DNA from: a virus
Reading direction: 5' to 3' (one strand)
DNA length: 44,736 nucleotides
IMG/VR virus record: IMGVR_UViG_3300036770_006570
Span: 1 to 44,736 of that record
Made by a program: the position numbers and the translations under genes. Below the pieces are notes generated by a model. It did not search any database, was not told where the DNA came from, and was given only the letters and a program-made list of their open reading frames with translations. This document shows positions 42,200-44,736 of this stretch, piece by piece (position 1 is the stretch's first letter; the number at the start of each line of letters is the position of its first letter).

Positions 42200-43021
42200 T
42201 TAATAGAAAGCTTGTCTCAATGCAGTTTTTTGTTCTTCTGACAAGTTTGATAAAATTTGTACTTGTATTTCTAACAATAATCTTCCTCTCATTAGATTAT
42301 TGCTAATATTAGGCATACCGTATCCTTGAGCAGCTAATATTGCGCCTGATTGTGTACCCGGGGTAATGTTTACATCTAAAGTTTTATCATCAATGGTTGT
42401 AATCTGTATAGTTTTGCCTAGCATTGCATCTATACAGGTAATCATGACTTTTTTAATCAAATCATCACCGTTGCGTTGAAATAAAATACTAGGTTGAACA
42501 TTTACGGTGAGGTGTATGTCTCCTCGAGGCACATTTGGTATACTGTCGTCCCCCATTCCAGACAAACGCAGAGTCGTACCATCTTGGATACCTGCAGGAA
42601 TCTTAATTTGCAGTGTTTGTTCTCTACCGCTAGGCAGAGTAATATTGGCGACTAGTTCCTTACCGTAAAATGCTTCTTTTAATTCTATGGAAGTTTGTAG
42701 ATTGAGATTCCTATTTTTCTGCCTAACATTCCTTCTTCCAAAAAAGTCTCCAAACGGACTACCGCCAAATGCTGTAAAAATGTCTTCAAAACCTGGAGGA
42801 ACATTACCTTGATGAAATTGAAATTGGGGCTGCGGGTTGTCATATTCTGCTCTTTTTTCCGGATTACTTAAGGTATCGTAGGCACTTTGAATTTCTTGGA
42901 ACTTTTCTTTACTGCCCCCACGATCCGGATGGTGCTGGGCAGCAAGCCTGCGATAGGCTTTTTTAATTTCTTCTTGACTTGCGTTTTTTTGAACCCCAAG
43001 GGTCGAATAATAATCTGTCAT
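42200..43021 (-). CDS. dnaJ: DnaJ/CbpA-type co-chaperone
   Basis: 273 aa. The J domain (1-70) holds the HPD motif (31-33) after YYSTLGVQKNASQEEIKKAYRRLA. There is a G/F-poor linker (FQFHQGNVPPGF...DIFTAFGGSPFGDFFG), no CxxCxGxG zinc domain, and a C-terminal substrate-binding part (VNVQPSILFQRNGDDLI). So it is type II, like CbpA. It may recruit host DnaK for phage assembly. The promoter puts the transcript start ~5 bases before the ATG and there is no Shine-Dalgarno. Confidence 0.92.
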   Translation of the reverse strand: MTDYYSTLGVQKNASQEEIKKAYRRLAAQHHPDRGGSKEKFQEIQSAYDTLSNPEKRAEYDNPQPQFQFHQGNVPPGFEDIFTAFGGSPFGDFFGRRNVRQKNRNLNLQTSIELKEAFYGKELVANITLPSGREQTLQIKIPAGIQDGTTLRLSGMGDDSIPNVPRGDIHLTVNVQPSILFQRNGDDLIKKVMITCIDAMLGKTIQITTIDDKTLDVNITPGTQSGAILAAQGYGMPNISNNLMRGRLLLEIQVQILSNLSEEQKTALRQAFY

Positions 43022-43032
43022 AATAGACTATT

Positions 43033-43061
43033 ATTATAAACTAAAATAAATTTTCTGTCAA
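43033..43061 (-). promoter_or_regulatory. Perfect consensus promoter for the dnaJ-def-clpA operon
   Basis: Minus strand: TTGACA (complement of 43056-43061), 17 bases, TATAAT (complement of 43033-43038). Only 11 bases separate the -10 from the ATG, so the mRNA should be nearly leaderless. Those bases form the palindrome ATAATAG-T-CTATTAT with the start codon. Confidence 0.9.
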
Positions 43062-43063
43062 TT

Positions 43064-43810
43064 TTACCAACGAGTTTTTTCTATTACAACGGCTTTCATG
43101 CCGTTTCTAATAAGAAACTTTTGGTCCACTTTATGTATTTCGTAATTTCCTAAATATTTTTCAAGAAACAATACTTGACTTTGGCTACTTTCATCTAAAC
43201 TTACTGCACCAGGTACAGTATTTTTAACTTGGTCATAATCGCCAATTGCAATGAACTTTGCTTCTAAATTACCAGCGAATGGTTTGGTAAATGTTAATGT
43301 ATTATCTGTTTCTAATGCTACTTCTGTTGCGCCTTGATCAAAAAACTCTGACAAATCCTGATTTTTAATTTCTAAGATCTTTTGTTCATAGGCAGCAGGT
43401 GTTAGGGGAATATTTTCTAATACGGTCTGCTCGTTAAATTCTACCAATGATTTATTTTTTTGATAACGAAATTTCCATTCGTAGCAACCGCAGAGCTGAC
43501 TAATTCCCGATAACAATTCTCTTAATTGTCCGGGTAGTTTAGGTGTTCTTTCAATTTCTACAAAAACTTGATATTGACCATCATTTTCTTCGCCTGCACT
43601 CATGTCCCCGTCTAAAATAAATTTATAACCTTTTTCGATAAATTCCATTAGATCCATTGCTGGATGTTTTTCTTTTACACGAAATGCTAAAACTACTACA
43701 TCACGGTCTTCACCCATTTTACTTCTATAATGATCTACTGTAAAAAATTCACTAACAAAATTATTAAGATCGCCGGATCTTAAACCTTCTTCTAAAATTT
43801 CTTTAGACAT
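43064..43810 (-). CDS. Hypothetical protein
   Basis: 248 aa, soluble and mixed alpha/beta; function not recognised. Parts: acidic N-terminus (ILEEGLRSGDLNNFVSEFF), a central block RDVVVLAFRVKEKHPAMDLMEFIEKGYKFILDGDMSAGEEN, LCGCYEWKF, and a basic C-terminus. It shares 8 bases with the upstream gene and both lie behind the late-type promoter at 44338. Confidence 0.7.
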   Translation of the reverse strand: MSKEILEEGLRSGDLNNFVSEFFTVDHYRSKMGEDRDVVVLAFRVKEKHPAMDLMEFIEKGYKFILDGDMSAGEENDGQYQVFVEIERTPKLPGQLRELLSGISQLCGCYEWKFRYQKNKSLVEFNEQTVLENIPLTPAAYEQKILEIKNQDLSEFFDQGATEVALETDNTLTFTKPFAGNLEAKFIAIGDYDQVKNTVPGAVSLDESSQSQVLFLEKYLGNYEIHKVDQKFLIRNGMKAVVIEKTRW

Positions 43811-44318
43811 TAGTAGTGGGCTCCTGAGCTACTTCATTCGGTGCTACTGGGGAAGCAGAATTGTATCTCATCATTTCTGCCATCTGATTGTTTTCTTGGT
43901 TTTCCTTTCCGATATAAACATCCTGCATTAGCTTTTTTGGCATTCCGATAGTCACGGTCCAAATTGGGTGAGCATCAATTTTTCCCTTCTTGGTCCCAGG
44001 TCGATAATCGCTAGGGTCTTTGATTTTACGGGGAATTAAAATATGGCCTTTTTTGTAAAAAACTTCACAACCGTAATCACTTAATCTTTTAGCACCCTGA
44101 GGGTCAGGCATTTCTTTTTCTTCCCACATAAAAGAACAGGATACGCTATATCGATCGACATCCGGGCCTTTGCAGAGTTCTCCCTCTTCCCAGTTTTTAA
44201 AAACATAGATATCTAATTCTTCTAAAACCCTTTCAAAGTCCTTGAGAACCTGGAATGCGCTATTGTTTTCGCTTAGGGTTTGTAGATTTTTAATTACATC
44301 TGCAATATCTTGGTGCAT
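43803..44318 (-). CDS. Hypothetical protein, first gene of late-type unit
   Basis: 171 aa, soluble, not recognised. It includes YSVSCSFMWEEKEMPDPQGAKRLSDYGCEVFYKKGHILIPRKIKDPSD, a beta-rich core, and a disordered Asn/Pro/Thr-rich tail. AGGA, nine bases before the ATG, is in the loop of a 6-bp hairpin overlapping a late-type promoter. It is the most upstream minus-strand gene in the window. Confidence 0.68.
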   Translation of the reverse strand: MHQDIADVIKNLQTLSENNSAFQVLKDFERVLEELDIYVFKNWEEGELCKGPDVDRYSVSCSFMWEEKEMPDPQGAKRLSDYGCEVFYKKGHILIPRKIKDPSDYRPGTKKGKIDAHPIWTVTIGMPKKLMQDVYIGKENQENNQMAEMMRYNSASPVAPNEVAQEPTTNV

Positions 44319-44340
44319 AATGATTTTTCCTATACATTAT
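44317..44340 (-). promoter_or_regulatory. 6-bp RNA hairpin holding a Shine-Dalgarno and start codon
   Basis: Minus strand ATAATG (44340-44335), loop TATAGGAAAAAT, CATTAT (44322-44317), whose last two bases belong to the ATG at 44318. Shorter and A/T-rich, so weaker than the other two hairpins, but placed identically relative to a late-type promoter. Confidence 0.5.
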
Positions 44341-44345
44341 TTATG
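44338..44345 (-). promoter_or_regulatory. Late-type promoter CATAAATA
   Basis: Minus strand CATAAATA, match to NATAAATA. A start 6-7 bases downstream at about 44331-44332 would lie in the loop, leaving the 5' arm out of the late transcript. Confidence 0.68.
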
Positions 44346-44455
44346 TTAAAAATAGACATTCAGTTGTATCTTAAAATTCTGGTATTTGAACCCAAAATTT
44401 TTTTAACTTGTTAAATATCTATGCAGGTCAACCAATCAACCATATGGGGGATTCG
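44346..44455. other. Divergent intergenic region before phoH
   Basis: Very AT-rich. It has a 14-base inverted repeat TTTAACTTGTTAAA (44402-44415) and a direct repeat CAACCAATCAACCA just before the phoH start. On the plus strand TTGAAC (44386-44391) and TTAAAT (44411-44416) are a weak promoter candidate with a 19-base spacer. Confidence 0.4.
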
Positions 44456-44736
44456 ATGCCTAAAAGTCGAAGAAGATATAAAGAAGAGCGCGATCCGCGC
44501 TTTGAACCGGCTGAAAATAATCTAATACAGATTAAATCATACTTAAGAAGAAAAAATCAAGTAGAAATAATACCTAGAAGCGTATCTCAAGAACACTACA
44601 TAGAACTGCTAAAAAACTATCGTAAAACAATAGTATTTGCTATCGGGCCAGCAGGGACGGGTAAAACCATGCTTGCTGTTCAAATGGCTATTAAACAGTT
44701 GAAGGAAGGATCAATTAGCAAGATTATTGTTACCCG
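44456..44736 (+). CDS. phoH: PhoH-like ATPase, 5' part
   Basis: First ~93 residues; the gene runs off the window. It contains Walker A GPAGTGKT in VFAIGPAGTGKTMLAVQMAIKQL, the PhoH signature, after a basic N-terminus (MPKSRRRYKEERDPRF). PhoH ATPases are common in marine phages and linked to RNA metabolism or phosphate stress; their role is unclear. The ATG at 44456 has GGGGGA five bases upstream; an in-frame ATG at 44444 has no such signal. Confidence 0.93.
   Translation, partial: MPKSRRRYKEERDPRFEPAENNLIQIKSYLRRKNQVEIIPRSVSQEHYIELLKNYRKTIVFAIGPAGTGKTMLAVQMAIKQLKEGSISKIIVT

Noticed and set aside
1-44736. tRNA genes, insertion sequences, attachment sites and strong rho-independent terminators.
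   Set aside because: No cloverleaf, transposase, integrase or GC-rich stem followed by a T-run was found; gaps between genes are too short for most of these.

Overview
The window reads as part of a T4-type myovirus genome, most likely from a marine phage of a Gram-negative host. The evidence is a set of T4 core genes (gp43 DNA polymerase, gp45 sliding clamp, RNase H/5' exonuclease, DsbA) together with genes typical of marine T4-like phages: phoH, thyA, peptide deformylase, a MoxR/VWA pair, a QueE/QueD-like pair and collagen-like tail fibres. Base composition is AT-rich, genes are tightly packed with ATGA or TAATG junctions, and I see no tRNA or rRNA gene, insertion sequence, integrase or CRISPR array. 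The exact host cannot be named. A secreted protease with a barrel-like C-terminus argues for an outer membrane. No stretch over 300 bases lacks a gene.

Layout, left to right. 26-2329 (+): two paralogous tail-fibre-like proteins, convergent with thyA. 2326-6681 (-): MoxR ATPase, VWA/metallopeptidase, three small unknowns and thyA, behind a consensus promoter at 6727-6755. 6759-8406 (-): a small group (two unknowns, a 2OG-oxygenase-like protein, a short SDR) behind a late-type promoter. 8454-12607 (-): HIT protein, QueE, Smr protein, RNase H and unknowns behind a perfect promoter at 12632-12660. 12667-13575 (+): a lone radical-SAM/SPASM gene. 13568-20413 (-): QueD-like protein, glycosyltransferase, exported subtilase, cupin, phosphoribosyltransferase and GMP reductase. 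20479-24168 (-): sliding clamp, a TGT/DpdA-like transglycosylase and unknowns. 24225-27879 (-): DsbA, methyltransferase, DNA polymerase. 27946-38737 (-): a virion or morphogenesis operon with collagen-like and cupredoxin-containing fibres, a LamG-like protein, a Dps ferritin and a protein with a probable -1 frameshift extension. 38752-43021 (-): DnaJ, peptide deformylase, ClpA and one unknown. 43064-44318 (-): two unknowns behind a late-type promoter. 44456-end (+): start of phoH.

Regulation is unusually legible. Five minus-strand promoters match TTGAC(A/T)-17 bp-TATAAT, four of them perfectly. Three late-type promoters (NATAAATA) each sit on a perfect inverted repeat whose loop holds the Shine-Dalgarno sequence of the first gene, so only transcripts starting upstream could fold and hide it. 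This is the arrangement known from T4 gene e and soc. Just upstream of the DNA polymerase start are two 18-nt hairpins with different 5-bp stems and the same 8-nt loop (GCCATAAG). The geometry is that of the T4 gp43 translational operator, but duplicated and with a different loop.

The main biochemical theme is guanine chemistry. QueE, a QueD-like protein and a transglycosylase together suggest 7-deazaguanine modification of the phage DNA, with GMP reductase and a purine phosphoribosyltransferase nearby. A QueC and a GTP cyclohydrolase are not in the window. Other unusual cargo: the subtilase with a signal peptide and outer-membrane-type end, Dps in a virion operon, tail fibres carrying a full set of type-1 copper ligands, and the orphan radical-SAM enzyme.
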